The notes below the pieces were generated by a model. That model was not told the origin of the DNA, did no database searches, and saw only the letters and a list, made by a program, of their open reading frames with translations. A DNA stretch of 64,000 nucleotides. Source: [Clostridium] saccharolyticum WM1 (GTDB lineage: Bacteria > Bacillota > Clostridia > Lachnospirales > Lachnospiraceae). Positions 9,861 through 19,294 of this stretch are shown one piece after another (the first letter of the stretch is position 1; every line of letters begins with the position of its first letter). The DNA lies in NCBI RefSeq assembly GCF_000144625.1, contig NC_014376.1:248001-312000 (forward strand), read 5' to 3'. A program made the translations under genes and the position numbers.

Positions 9861-11611
9861 GAAAATTATATCCATATATAAAGCCATATTTAAAATATTT
9901 TATAGCGGCGGTTCTTCTGACCATAGGATACTCCGGCTTCTTATCCGCGGCACCAATGGTGGAAGGTTTCATCACAACCAGATTAAAAGATGATATTGCA
10001 GATATTGCAAACAACGTCCCCGGGGCTTCGATCAGTTTTTCCTATATCATTAAAATCTTAAAGCTCTTACTTATCATTTATATTGGAAATGTACTTAGCA
10101 ATTTCGGTTCACAATACTTTTTAACAAACGGCATACAAAATACAATGCGTGATTTAAGAAACGATGTGCAGAAAAAGATTTCCAAGCTGCCAATCAGTTA
10201 TTTTGACACACGTACCGTGGGAGACATTCTCAGTATCATCTCTAATGATATTGATACCATGTCAAATGCGCTGCAGCAAAGTTTATCAAGGATATTGAGT
10301 GCTTTCTTATCCATTTTATTGGCAGCAGTATTAATGTTTTATATTAATCCGGTTATGGGTGCTGTTGCAGTTATTCTGATTCCGGGAAGTGCTTTGATTA
10401 TGAAAATCATCATGAAACGTTCTTCTGTTTTGTTTGATAAACAGCAGGTTGCACTTGGCGACTTAAATGGATACATTCAGGAAAGATATACCGGGTTAAC
10501 GGAAATCAAACTATACGGAAAGCAGGAAGATTCCATTGAGCAGTTTAAGGAAATTAATAATAATCTATGCGAAAACGGCTTTATGGCACAGTTTATCTCC
10601 GGCCTGATGTCGCCGTTAATTTCATTCATCACTTATATTGGAATTGTAGCTGTCTGCATATTAGGTGCCGCCTTTGCAATTACAGGTTCTATAACGGTTG
10701 GACAGCTCCAGGCATTTATCCGGTATATGTGGCAGCTAAATGAGCCTCTGGAGCAGGCGGCACAATTATCGGCCTCCATTCAATCTGCCATAGCAGCATC
10801 AGGAAGAGTATTTGAATTTCTTTCAGAAACAGAAGAGGTTGCAGAAGCATCCGACCCGGTAAAAATAGAAAATTTAAAGGGTAATGTTACCTTTGAAGAT
10901 GTATCGTTTGGTTACAGCAAAGATAAGATGCTGATAGAGCATTTGGATCTTACGGTGAAAAGCGGTCAGATGGTAGCAATTGTCGGTCCTACCGGTGCAG
11001 GAAAAACTACGCTGATCAACCTGTTAATGCGTTTTTATGACATCAATGAAGGGGAAATCAAGGTTGACGGGGTGAATATTCAGGATATGAAACGGGATGA
11101 TCTTCGTTCAATTTTTGGCATGGTGCTTCAGGATACCTGGTTATTTAACGGAACCATTGCGGATAATATAAAATACGGGAAAGAGGATGCAGTCCGGCAG
11201 GAGATTGTAAATGCTGCAACGACTGCAAATGTCAATCACTTTATCAAAACACAGCCAGATGGATACAATATGATATTAAATGAAGAATCTTCAAACGTAT
11301 CAGCAGGTGAAAAGCAGCTTTTAACAATAGCCAGAGCGTTCTTAGCAGACCCTGCAATTTTAATTCTTGATGAGGCGACAAGCTCCGTGGACACCAGACT
11401 TGAGTTAATGCTTCAGACAGCAATGAAAAATATTATGAAGGGCAGGACTAGCTTTGTAATTGCTCATCGCCTTTCGACCATTAGAAGTGCGGATTTAATC
11501 CTTGTTATGAAGAACGGTACGATTATTGAACAGGGAACCCATGATGAATTAATCGCAAGGAAAGGATTTTATGAAAAACTGTATATGAGTCAGTTCCAGA
11601 ATCATGCCTGA
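9857..11611 (+). CDS. ABC exporter half-transporter, catalytic partner
   Basis: 584 residues, membrane domain then ATPase. Walker A is GPTGAGKTT, Walker B ILILDEATSSVD keeps the catalytic Glu, and the switch loop AHRLS keeps His. The signature is altered to VSAGEKQ instead of LSGGQ. The altered signature faces the degenerate Walker site of the partner in such heterodimers, so the two proteins together form one catalytic and one non-catalytic site. ATGA overlap with the upstream gene. No recognisable terminator follows directly. Confidence 0.92.
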   Translation: MRKLYPYIKPYLKYFIAAVLLTIGYSGFLSAAPMVEGFITTRLKDDIADIANNVPGASISFSYIIKILKLLLIIYIGNVLSNFGSQYFLTNGIQNTMRDLRNDVQKKISKLPISYFDTRTVGDILSIISNDIDTMSNALQQSLSRILSAFLSILLAAVLMFYINPVMGAVAVILIPGSALIMKIIMKRSSVLFDKQQVALGDLNGYIQERYTGLTEIKLYGKQEDSIEQFKEINNNLCENGFMAQFISGLMSPLISFITYIGIVAVCILGAAFAITGSITVGQLQAFIRYMWQLNEPLEQAAQLSASIQSAIAASGRVFEFLSETEEVAEASDPVKIENLKGNVTFEDVSFGYSKDKMLIEHLDLTVKSGQMVAIVGPTGAGKTTLINLLMRFYDINEGEIKVDGVNIQDMKRDDLRSIFGMVLQDTWLFNGTIADNIKYGKEDAVRQEIVNAATTANVNHFIKTQPDGYNMILNEESSNVSAGEKQLLTIARAFLADPAILILDEATSSVDTRLELMLQTAMKNIMKGRTSFVIAHRLSTIRSADLILVMKNGTIIEQGTHDELIARKGFYEKLYMSQFQNHA

Positions 11612-11803
11612 AAATGTTATCTCACACATAGAGCAGCATGTTTATTAGATGATCCGTATGCTTGTTCAGACCGGGGAATATACATCTGGTAAATATAAAC
11701 TAATTGATATATAATTATTAACAGCAGATTCCATAGGATACAAAGCTGGGGATAAGAACTTAGATTTCTATAAGCATGATGATAATAAGAAAGGCGGCGG
11801 CTT

Positions 11804-12580
11804 ATGATTGCAATTTATGATTGGTTTGGCTATGAATTACCAATAAGGGAACGATATCAGTTAATAAAAAGAGTCGGATTTGAAGGTGTTTTATTATGGT
11901 GGAGTGAAGGCTTTGGCCGGAATTATTACCGCAATGCACCCATGATTGCAAGGGAGGCAGGTCTTTTTATAGAGAATATCCATGCGCCGGTGGAAAATCA
12001 AAACGACCTCTGGCTTGACAATCTGGACGGAGAGACATTAACGAATTGTTACTTGCAATGTGCAGCAGACTGCGCCGAATTTGAGATTCCTACCATGGTG
12101 GTACACCTGCCGGACGAAGATAATCCATACAATATTTTAGGTCTGAACAGAATCAATAGAATCGCTGAAAAAGCAGAACAGCTTGGTATCAATGTAGCGT
12201 TTGAAAACTTAAGAAACCTTACCAATCTGGCTTATGTGCTGGAGGAAGTGGATTCCCAGCGTTTGGGATTTTGCTATGATTGCGGACATCATTACCGCTA
12301 CTATCCGGACCATGATTTTTTATCCAGTTACGGTTCCCGGCTGATGGCACTGCATCTGCATGATATTGGGGGGAGTTATGCCCAACACCAGTTACCATTT
12401 GACGGCCCAATTAATTGGTCTGCAGCCATGAAAAGAATTGCAGAAGCGGATTATTCAGGTGCAACTGCAATCGAAGCTATGAATTGGGATTATAAGCATT
12501 TGCCGGCAGAGGAATTTTTGCAGGAGGCGTTTAAACGGGCAAAAAGTCTGGAAGCTTTAAGAGTCAATGCCCGTGGATAG
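11804..12580 (+). CDS. Sugar phosphate isomerase/epimerase (TIM barrel)
   Basis: 258 residues with the xylose-isomerase-like AP endonuclease 2 fold. Visible metal-site elements: ENIHAPVEN, VVHLPDED, NVAFENLRN (Glu), FCYDCGHHY (Asp and His), LHLHDI (His-x-His-Asp) and AIEAMNWD near the end. Such enzymes bind Mn or Zn and act on sugars, inosose or related polyols; the substrate cannot be assigned. It starts 193 bases after the ABC pair and ends before a terminator, so it is its own unit. The 11612-11803 gap shows no gene. Confidence 0.82.
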   Translation: MIAIYDWFGYELPIRERYQLIKRVGFEGVLLWWSEGFGRNYYRNAPMIAREAGLFIENIHAPVENQNDLWLDNLDGETLTNCYLQCAADCAEFEIPTMVVHLPDEDNPYNILGLNRINRIAEKAEQLGINVAFENLRNLTNLAYVLEEVDSQRLGFCYDCGHHYRYYPDHDFLSSYGSRLMALHLHDIGGSYAQHQLPFDGPINWSAAMKRIAEADYSGATAIEAMNWDYKHLPAEEFLQEAFKRAKSLEALRVNARG

Positions 12581-12646
12581 CGTCCATGTCCATGAATCCT
12601 TTGCAGTTGCTTTTACGGCAGGAAAAAGGAGCTGTTGATAAACACG

Positions 12647-12678
12647 GACTTCACATAAGTGTGAGGTCTTGTTTTTTT
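12647..12678 (+). terminator. Terminator after sugar isomerase gene
   Basis: GACTTCACA pairs with TGTGAGGTC around TAAG, followed by TTGTTTTTTT. Confidence 0.85.
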
Positions 12679-12771
12679 ACAAGATTGATACATGTATATG
12701 TTAATTTATAAGGTAAGAGGTACAATATGGAATTGTGCCCAAAACAGGTAGTTTTGCAGAGAGGAATGAAA

Positions 12772-13425
12772 ATGCATCATATTTTAATTATTGAAGATGA
12801 AAAACCTATTTCTGATTTCATCAAGCTAAGCTTGCGGGCTATGGGGTATGGGTGTGAACAGGCTTATGACGGAGAAGAAGCCGCAAATAAAATTTTAGAA
12901 AGAAGGGTTTCCCTGATTCTTCTGGATATTATGCTGCCCAAAGCCAATGGGTTTGAATTAATGGAATTTATTCGTCCCATGGAGATTCCGGTAATATTTC
13001 TGACTGCAAAAGGCAGTGTACAGGACAAAGTGAAAGGCTTTCGGCTGGGGGCGGATGATTACCTGACCAAACCATTTCAGATAGAGGAATTGCAAGTCCG
13101 AATTGAAAACGTCCTTCGGCGATACTACAAAACTGATGAAATTCTGACTTATCGGAATATTTCCGTAAATGTGTCCTCTCACAGAGTTACAAAGGGTGAA
13201 AAGGAGGTCACACTTACGGAAAAGGAATTTAAATTACTGGTGCTGTTTATCAGCAATAAGAATCTGGCACTGTTCAGGGAGCAGATCTATGAGAAGGTAT
13301 GGGAAGGAGAATATACCGGGGACAGCAGGACCGTGGATATGCATATACAAAGACTGCGCAAAAAATTGGATTTATATGATCAGTTGGTATCTGTGTTTAA
13401 AATTGGATACCGTTTGGAGGAATAA
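12772..13425 (+). CDS. OmpR/PhoB-type response regulator
   Basis: 217 residues. A receiver domain (IIEDEKPISDF acidic pocket, LILLDIMLPKANG phospho-acceptor Asp, FLTAKG, DYLTKPF with the conserved Lys) is joined to a winged-helix DNA-binding domain (LTEKEFKLLVLF, VDMHIQRLRKKL). The ATG at 12772 has GAGAGG 7 bases upstream; an earlier ATG would add 15 residues. The gene for its histidine kinase starts directly after its stop codon. Confidence 0.93.
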   Translation: MHHILIIEDEKPISDFIKLSLRAMGYGCEQAYDGEEAANKILERRVSLILLDIMLPKANGFELMEFIRPMEIPVIFLTAKGSVQDKVKGFRLGADDYLTKPFQIEELQVRIENVLRRYYKTDEILTYRNISVNVSSHRVTKGEKEVTLTEKEFKLLVLFISNKNLALFREQIYEKVWEGEYTGDSRTVDMHIQRLRKKLDLYDQLVSVFKIGYRLEE

Positions 13426-14844
13426 ATGAAGCTTTCCTGGAAAATATTTTCAAATACCTTTCTTGTGGTTTTATTTTCCTTAACTCTGGAAGGGGTTGTA
13501 TTGCTGTCAATGACATTCCACAAAACATATTTACTGGAAGTTGAAAGAGAAAAGGAAAATATCGAGAATATTCATAGAGAATTGGTTACAGTACTTGCAA
13601 ATGACAGCAGTACGTTGTATAAGGAACCCATGAAAAGCGTGGAAGAAGCTGTTGATGTTTTAAAAGATAATTGGAAAGAGGAATCTTACAGAATCAGTGA
13701 TAAAAGCGGAAAGGTGATTTTTCAAAACGATGATGCAGAGTTTTCCGGTATAAAGGCTGACAGGCTGTCTCCTTATAGGATTGTATATGGCGTGGAAAAA
13801 AAAGGGGATGAATATTTTTTACAAATGACGGTTCTTGCAAAACTGCTGGATGAACCTGTTGTCCTTGAGACTCAAAGAGACTTGACACATATATTCGATG
13901 AGAAAGAAGAGCAGCAAAAAGTATTCATGATAACCGTAATTGCAGTAGGTATTTTAAGTGCTTTGATCAATGCGGTTAACGTTATAAAATTAACGAAGCC
14001 AATCCATAATCTGATTGATGCAGTGAAAAAAATCAGGTCAGGAGATTATACGGAGAGAGTGAAATATAAGGAAAAAGATGAGGTGGGCATTCTTGCATCT
14101 GATTTTAATCGTATGGCGGAGCAATTGGAAGAAAAAATCCGGTTGCTGAAGGAAACGGCAAAAAAGCAGGAGGAGCTGGCTGGAAGCCTGGCCCATGAGA
14201 TCAGAACGCCCCTTACAGCCATGATAGGATATGCGGATCTGATAAAGAGAAGCAAAATGGAGGAAGAAGATTTCCTGTATGCGGTAGATTATATTATTTC
14301 TGAGGGAAAGAGGCTGGAGACACTTTCTAACAGGATGATGCAGCTTTTGATCCATAAGAACGCAATGCCCAGCGATACCGTCAGTACAGTTCAAAATTTA
14401 TTGGATGACGCACTGGAAGCAATGAAACCGGTTTTTGTCAAAAGAAATATTACTGTAAAAAAGTCATCTACAGATTTTCCGGTAAGGGCAGATATGGAGC
14501 TTATGAAGAATGTATTATTAAATATATTGGACAATGGCGGAAAAGCGGCTGGCAGGAATGGTGAAATTACCATTGAAACTGGCTGCAAGGAAGGGAAAGT
14601 ATGGATATCCATAAGGGATAACGGAATTGGCATGCCAAAAGAGGAACTATCGAAAATCCGGGAAGCCTTTTACCGGGTGGATAAATCCCGCTCCAGGGCA
14701 GAAGGAGGAGCAGGCTTGGGATTAGCGATCTGTTCTAATATTATGAAGATTCATAAGGGCGAGATGCTGTTTGAAAGCGAAGTCGGCAAAGGAACTACAG
14801 TAACATTGATATGGAAGGGAATTGTAGATGGACAGGAAGTTTAA
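13426..14844 (+). CDS. Two-component sensor histidine kinase
   Basis: 472 residues. Two transmembrane helices (about 8-30 and 165-190) flank a ~135-residue extracellular sensor, then HAMP (LTKPIHNLIDAVKKIRSGDY), dimerisation box with the phospho-His (GSLAHEIRTPLTAMIGYADL), and an HATPase domain (NILDNGGKAAG N-box, DNGIGMP, GGAGLGLAI). The neighbouring OmpR regulator is its obvious partner. Its 3' end overlaps the next gene by 17 bases. The stimulus is unknown; the cotranscribed envelope proteins suggest surface sensing. Confidence 0.93.
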   Translation: MKLSWKIFSNTFLVVLFSLTLEGVVLLSMTFHKTYLLEVEREKENIENIHRELVTVLANDSSTLYKEPMKSVEEAVDVLKDNWKEESYRISDKSGKVIFQNDDAEFSGIKADRLSPYRIVYGVEKKGDEYFLQMTVLAKLLDEPVVLETQRDLTHIFDEKEEQQKVFMITVIAVGILSALINAVNVIKLTKPIHNLIDAVKKIRSGDYTERVKYKEKDEVGILASDFNRMAEQLEEKIRLLKETAKKQEELAGSLAHEIRTPLTAMIGYADLIKRSKMEEEDFLYAVDYIISEGKRLETLSNRMMQLLIHKNAMPSDTVSTVQNLLDDALEAMKPVFVKRNITVKKSSTDFPVRADMELMKNVLLNILDNGGKAAGRNGEITIETGCKEGKVWISIRDNGIGMPKEELSKIREAFYRVDKSRSRAEGGAGLGLAICSNIMKIHKGEMLFESEVGKGTTVTLIWKGIVDGQEV

Positions 14845-15376
14845 TTATGGATTATATATAACAAAGATCACTGTTTTTGCTTTTGGAATCCTGTTCTTTC
14901 CATATTTTTATTTTCAATATCAGGACCGGAAGCTGCTGAGTGAGATCAGTGAATTGGAAATGAATGTTTTTCACATGGACAGAGTAGAAACCAATTCTTT
15001 CACCCTGGAAGAAAAGTTGATGATGATAACGGAAAGCAATGCAGAACTGATGCATATTGAGCTTAAGACAGGAGACCGGTATAGCTTATATGAGGCACGC
15101 AGGCAGTGCTTCCGGGAACTGTGCAAGATACCTGTTTTAGAAGCCAGTATCTATGGTCCCATATTAAGTGAGATCAATATAACTCCTTACCTGTTCCTTG
15201 ACTCAGAGACACCGTCAAGCTCTATGCTGATCTGGAAAGGCTTTCTTACAATAAAGGATATGAAGTACCAGGTGGCCTTGGAAGAAGAAAGCGGTAAGCT
15301 TCTGCTTATTCAGCCGGTTGGAAAAGAAGATGCTGCATTGAACATCCAGTGGAAAGAATATTTAAAGAAACCCTAG
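14828..15376 (+). CDS. Membrane-anchored protein of unknown function
   Basis: 182 residues, unrecognised. One N-terminal hydrophobic segment (ITKITVFAFGILFFPYFYF, about 10-30) and an outside-facing alpha/beta region of ~150 residues with no cysteine motif or catalytic signature I can name. It begins inside the histidine kinase gene (17-base overlap), indicating translational coupling. It may be an accessory protein modulating the kinase or an envelope protein whose expression is tied to it; this is inference from position only. Confidence 0.7.
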   Translation: MDRKFNYGLYITKITVFAFGILFFPYFYFQYQDRKLLSEISELEMNVFHMDRVETNSFTLEEKLMMITESNAELMHIELKTGDRYSLYEARRQCFRELCKIPVLEASIYGPILSEINITPYLFLDSETPSSSMLIWKGFLTIKDMKYQVALEEESGKLLLIQPVGKEDAALNIQWKEYLKKP

Positions 15377-15447
15377 AGATTATACAAGTTTGTTACATTT
15401 GTTTGTGAAAATACAGTATAACATAAAAACAAATGGAGGATTTTAAA

Positions 15448-16224
15448 ATGAAAAACAAAAATAACAGAATGCTGCTGTTAGGAAGCCTTGCGGTTGCTGC
15501 CGCATTGTCAATAAGTGCCTGCGGAAATACTACATCAAACGTGAAAAAGGATCACAGTACTGCAAACGTTTCTGAGGAAACGACCAGGGAAGAACCGGCA
15601 GAGAAAGAAGGTACTGTTTCTGAACAAGCTGATTTACAAGAAACTTCGGTTTCCCTTGCAACTTCAACTGCTGATAACGTACAGCCTGGAGCAGACGGGA
15701 TACCAATGGTGAAGCTGCCGGAGGGCATATCAGGCATGAAAGCAGAGACAAAGCCCTTGAAGGAGCTGAGGGATTTGATCATCGAGGATATGGAGGTACC
15801 GGAGGATTATTACGATACAACCCATTACTTCTATAACTATATTGATTTAAATGATGACGGAAAAAATGAAATATTTGTTATGGTTACAGGTCCATACACC
15901 AGCGGTACCGGTGGAAGCAGTGCCTTGCTGATATCGGAAAATGGAGGAAAACTGCACATTACCCAGGAGTTTACATTAGTAAATGAACCAATCATTGTAA
16001 GTGATAAGTCGGAAAATGGATATCATGATCTGATCATTCCTTATTTTGGTAATCACAAAACTCAGTATTCCGTATTGAAGTATACCAATGGAGCATATAT
16101 AAATGTGCCGGATGGAGAGATGATAGATCGTCTGGATGGAATCACGGGGAAAGCAATCATAGCCAATGACTTGCTTAATGAGGTGCAGGCAGGAATCATG
16201 GGACTCAGTCTCAGTGATAAATAA
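15448..16224 (+). CDS. Putative lipoprotein with Ca-loop-like motif
   Basis: 258 residues. A lysine-containing signal peptide ends in the lipobox SISAC, so the mature protein is probably lipid-anchored. A low-complexity Thr/Glu linker (about 25-75) leads to a ~180-residue globular part containing YIDLNDDGKNEIFVMV, a DxNDDGxxE loop like calcium sites of FG-GAP/EF-hand-like repeats. The start follows GGAGG at 8 bases; an ATG five codons earlier overlaps that site. It is 71 bases after the membrane protein gene and precedes a strong terminator, closing the two-component cluster. Confidence 0.8.
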   Translation: MKNKNNRMLLLGSLAVAAALSISACGNTTSNVKKDHSTANVSEETTREEPAEKEGTVSEQADLQETSVSLATSTADNVQPGADGIPMVKLPEGISGMKAETKPLKELRDLIIEDMEVPEDYYDTTHYFYNYIDLNDDGKNEIFVMVTGPYTSGTGGSSALLISENGGKLHITQEFTLVNEPIIVSDKSENGYHDLIIPYFGNHKTQYSVLKYTNGAYINVPDGEMIDRLDGITGKAIIANDLLNEVQAGIMGLSLSDK

Positions 16225-16330
16225 ATGGTGCAGCTTTCAATGGCGAAGTTGATCCTGTATGATTGGTGGATATTAAAAAGGGATTATGGAAACAGGTTGT
16301 GCGGATGACCTTGAGAAGATGAGAAGATAT

Positions 16331-16367
16331 AAGGAACCTTACATTGGATTGTGAGGTTCCTTTTTTT
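16331..16367 (+). terminator. Terminator after lipoprotein gene
   Basis: AAGGAACCTTACA pairs with TGTGAGGTTCCTT around a 6-base loop, followed by a run of T. Confidence 0.9.
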
Positions 16368-16470
16368 ATGATATCATAGAATTCCGGCTTCTACAATGAA
16401 CGGAACCAGCCTTCAATAATTGAAATGCTCTAAAATTCGAAAAAATAATTCATTGTGAATTACAACAGGT

Positions 16471-16499
16471 ACCCCAAAAAATAAAATGTATTTGCCGAA
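16471..16499 (+). promoter_or_regulatory. Possible SigI-type promoter of sigI-rsgI
   Basis: ACCCCA and CGAA are separated by 19 bases in an AT-rich region upstream of sigI. SigI promoters are described as having an ACCCC-like -35 and a CGAA -10, and sigI genes are often autoregulated. The spacing here is at the long end, so this is tentative. Confidence 0.45.
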
Positions 16500-16569
16500 T
16501 AATCATATATAGAATAAAAAAAATAAGTAAAATTAATGATATAAAAAAATCGGATAAGGGGGGATTGTC

Positions 16570-17289
16570 CTGAGAGAACTGGATTATCTGGCTCTGGAAG
16601 CAGCCCAGAATGAAAAAATATTAAACGGTTTTATTGAAAAGCATGAAACGGTCATTTTGAATACAGCATCAAAGGTTACAGGTCATTACATAACAAAAAG
16701 CGATGATGAGTGGTCTATAGCTTTAAGTGCTTTTGTACAGGCTGTTAAGGATTATGATTTAAAAAAGGGCAGTTTTTTAAAATTTGCAAAATTAGTTGTA
16801 AAAAGACGGTTGATTGATTATATCAGACAGCAGGTTAAATACCAACAGGAGATCAGTGTGAATCCGGTTGTATTTGACTCAGATTTTGATGAGGATGAGA
16901 ACCGCCATATCCAATTTGCAGTTACCCAAAGATCAATGGAGTCTCAAAAACAGGAAAGCCTTTCGATTGAGATCCATACAGTGAACGAAGTTTTTAAGGA
17001 TTTTGGTTTTACCTTTTATGATTTAATAAAATGTTCACCAAAAGCAGCAAAAACAAAATCAGCCTGTGGGAAAGTCATTGCCTATTGCATAGAGGATCCT
17101 GTGGCTGCAAATGTTTTAAAAATCACGAAATTATTACCAGTAAAAATTCTTGAAAAAAACACAAATACACCCCGAAAAATCATAGAGCGCCATCGAAAAT
17201 ATATAATAGCAGCCGTAGTGATACTATCCGGAGAGTATCCAGGGCTAGCAGAGTATCTGCGTAACATCAGAGAGGAGAGAAGACAATGA
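16570..17289 (+). CDS. sigI: RNA polymerase sigma factor SigI, non-AUG start
   Basis: About 239 residues. The region-2 block DDEWSIALSAFVQAVKDYDLKKGSFLKFAKLVVKRRLIDYIR is split here only by numbering (about 50-90) and is diagnostic of SigI; the C-terminal half (FYDLIKCSPKAAKTKSACGKVI, TPRKIIERHRKYIIAAVVIL) is the SigI C domain. The first ordinary start codon is a TTG at 16657, but the conserved N-terminal helices (LRELDYLALEAAQNEKILNG) lie upstream and in frame. A CTG at 16570, six bases after GGGGGG, is the best-placed start. Overlaps rsgI by ATGA. Confidence 0.88.
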   Translation: MRELDYLALEAAQNEKILNGFIEKHETVILNTASKVTGHYITKSDDEWSIALSAFVQAVKDYDLKKGSFLKFAKLVVKRRLIDYIRQQVKYQQEISVNPVVFDSDFDEDENRHIQFAVTQRSMESQKQESLSIEIHTVNEVFKDFGFTFYDLIKCSPKAAKTKSACGKVIAYCIEDPVAANVLKITKLLPVKILEKNTNTPRKIIERHRKYIIAAVVILSGEYPGLAEYLRNIREERRQ

Positions 17290-18644
17290 AATCAGTTGTA
17301 GTCGAAATAAAAGGGCGATTTGCAGCAGTACTGTCTGATGATGGCAGCATGAAAAAAATTAAAAATAAAGATTATGCGGTAGGTCAGGAGGTTCAAATAA
17401 TAGAAAATACCTTTTCCAATAAGAGACCTGGCATACACATACGACAAAAAAAGGATGGGATGAAATTGAATAGCTTACTTACGAAAAAGTCAGTATTATG
17501 TACAGCATGTGTGGCGGTCATGTTATTATGTTCCGGTGCAGGGATATGGGCCTATGCAGCTCCATATTCCTATGTCAGTCTGGATGTGAATCCTTCGATT
17601 GAATACACACTGAACCGTTTTAAAAGGGTAATCAGGGTTCATGCAGTAAACGATGACGGACAAGACATATTAAATGAAATCAACCTTGGGGATTTCAATC
17701 ATAAATCTATCGAAGATGCAATCATGGCAACGGTGCAGCAGATTTCAAAAGAGGGTTATTTCACAGACAGTCAGGCTGGTTCGGTTACTGCCAAAGCAAG
17801 GGAAGCTGCGGAAGGCAGTCATACAGGTGAAGGATCGGTAACCGGTTCTGCGAAATATATCGATGGAGGCATTGTTATCACAGTTTCCAGCGCTAATGCA
17901 AAATTGGACGATGAATTTGTCCTTGAAATACGCAATGCGGTCAGAGAATTTGTAGATGATAATGTGGAGGTCGAGGTTTCAAGGGTAGGGCTAGAGCGGG
18001 TCAAAGAGGCAAGGGAGCTGGGAGTAACGCCTGGAAAGCTGAATTTAGTTGAGAAGCTGAGGGCAAGTGCCAGTGATCCGGACAGCATAGTAATTGAGGA
18101 ATGGCTGAATAAACCTGTCAAAGATGTTATGAAAGAAATAAAAAATAATAGAAAAGCTGCCAATGAGGATCGCTCTGAAGCACCATATGACAAAGCAACC
18201 GATTCTTCTGCAAAAAGCAATAGACCGGCTGACATCAACATCCCCTCCGGTAAAAATGACGAAAGCACAGGAAAAACAAAAAAGGAAAAAGCAACGGATA
18301 AAGAACAGGCAAAATCCGTCAATGCAGATCAAACCAACGGGAACGCTTCCGGGGATAAGAAAGAACCAACAGGAAAGCAGACTGATTCAGAGATAAAAGT
18401 ACAGAACAAGGAAGAAAAGGCATTGGAAAAAGCAGAATCCAAGGCTGAAAAAGCAGAAGAAAAAGAACTGCCCAGGAATGAGAATAAAGAGGAGCATGGG
18501 ATTCAAGAAACGATAAAAAGTACCGAAAGCGGAACAGAGAGCAATGATAAAACTGAAAATAATAAAGGCAATTCCAATGCCGGAAAAGAAAAGCAGGAAA
18601 CATCAGTTAAAAAATCAGATCCGGGTAATTCAAAAAAGCATTAA
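17286..18644 (+). CDS. rsgI: RsgI-type membrane anti-sigma factor
   Basis: 452 residues. An N-terminal RsgI domain (VVVEIKGRFAAVLSDDGSM) that binds SigI is followed by one transmembrane helix (about 63-85), then an extracellular region beginning YVSLDVNPSIEYTLN, where the NP pair marks the conserved self-cleavage site. The final ~170 residues are highly charged Lys/Glu/Asn/Ser low complexity, with no carbohydrate-binding or catalytic module, unlike RsgI proteins of cellulolytic clostridia. ATGA overlap with sigI. It should hold SigI at the membrane until an envelope signal triggers proteolysis. Confidence 0.9.
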   Translation: MKSVVVEIKGRFAAVLSDDGSMKKIKNKDYAVGQEVQIIENTFSNKRPGIHIRQKKDGMKLNSLLTKKSVLCTACVAVMLLCSGAGIWAYAAPYSYVSLDVNPSIEYTLNRFKRVIRVHAVNDDGQDILNEINLGDFNHKSIEDAIMATVQQISKEGYFTDSQAGSVTAKAREAAEGSHTGEGSVTGSAKYIDGGIVITVSSANAKLDDEFVLEIRNAVREFVDDNVEVEVSRVGLERVKEARELGVTPGKLNLVEKLRASASDPDSIVIEEWLNKPVKDVMKEIKNNRKAANEDRSEAPYDKATDSSAKSNRPADINIPSGKNDESTGKTKKEKATDKEQAKSVNADQTNGNASGDKKEPTGKQTDSEIKVQNKEEKALEKAESKAEKAEEKELPRNENKEEHGIQETIKSTESGTESNDKTENNKGNSNAGKEKQETSVKKSDPGNSKKH

Positions 18645-18788
18645 TCAGTCTCTTTTTATATTCCATGTATATTTGATACATTTTTGGTACAATATAACTA
18701 TGGATAGAAATTTATATGTGGTATCCCTTGGGACATTGCCAGGGTGATTGAAAAATTTATTATAAATGAATGGAAAGAGAGGTAATAA

Positions 18789-19049
18789 ATGATGGGAATA
18801 ATAAGCTGGATTATTATTGGTGCTCTTGCCGGTTGGATTGCCAGTATGTTTACCGGTAACAATAAAAGTATGGGGGCTGGTGCCAATATTTTAGTTGGAA
18901 TCGTGGGCGGTCTGATCGGCGGGTTCATAATGAGCCTCCTGGGAGGAACCGGTATCACCGGCTTCAATATATGGAGCCTGATCGTCTCTGTTATTGGTTC
19001 AGTTATTTTATTATCAGTCATCAATGCAATGAAAAGGCAGAGAGAATAA
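18789..19049 (+). CDS. GlsB/YeaQ/YmgE family membrane protein
   Basis: 86 residues with three hydrophobic, glycine-rich helices (GIISWIIIGALAGWIASM, ILVGIVGGLIGGFIMSLLGG, SLIVSVIGSVILLSVI), the standard layout of this stress-associated family (formerly 'transglycosylase-associated'). No enzymatic residues are apparent. GAGAGG precedes the ATG pair. It stands alone between rsgI and a terminator. Confidence 0.88.
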   Translation: MMGIISWIIIGALAGWIASMFTGNNKSMGAGANILVGIVGGLIGGFIMSLLGGTGITGFNIWSLIVSVIGSVILLSVINAMKRQRE

Positions 19050-19107
19050 GTTGGTTTGGCGGTTGTTGCCTTATATAAAGTTACATGACACAATAAGATC
19101 AAGAAAA

Positions 19108-19157
19108 AACAAGCATGGAAAATGCCGGTGTTCCCGGTAACTTTTCATGCTTGTTTT
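19108..19157. terminator. Bidirectional terminator
   Basis: AACAAGCATG...CATGCTTGTT forms a long stem with an internal GCCGG/CCGGT extension. T-rich runs follow on both strands (TTTTCTG on plus, TTTTTTCTTG on minus). It separates glsB from the convergent kinase gene. Confidence 0.75.
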
Positions 19158-19294
19158 CTGTGTAACCCCTCTTTTTTATAGTCTTCCATGATGTTAATGG
19201 TTTATTTAATCCTGTCTGCTGCTTAGGAGAACTTATCTGCGGGGATAGGTTTATAAAACCGGATGGTTTCCCTTTGTACGAAAGCCATGGTTTT

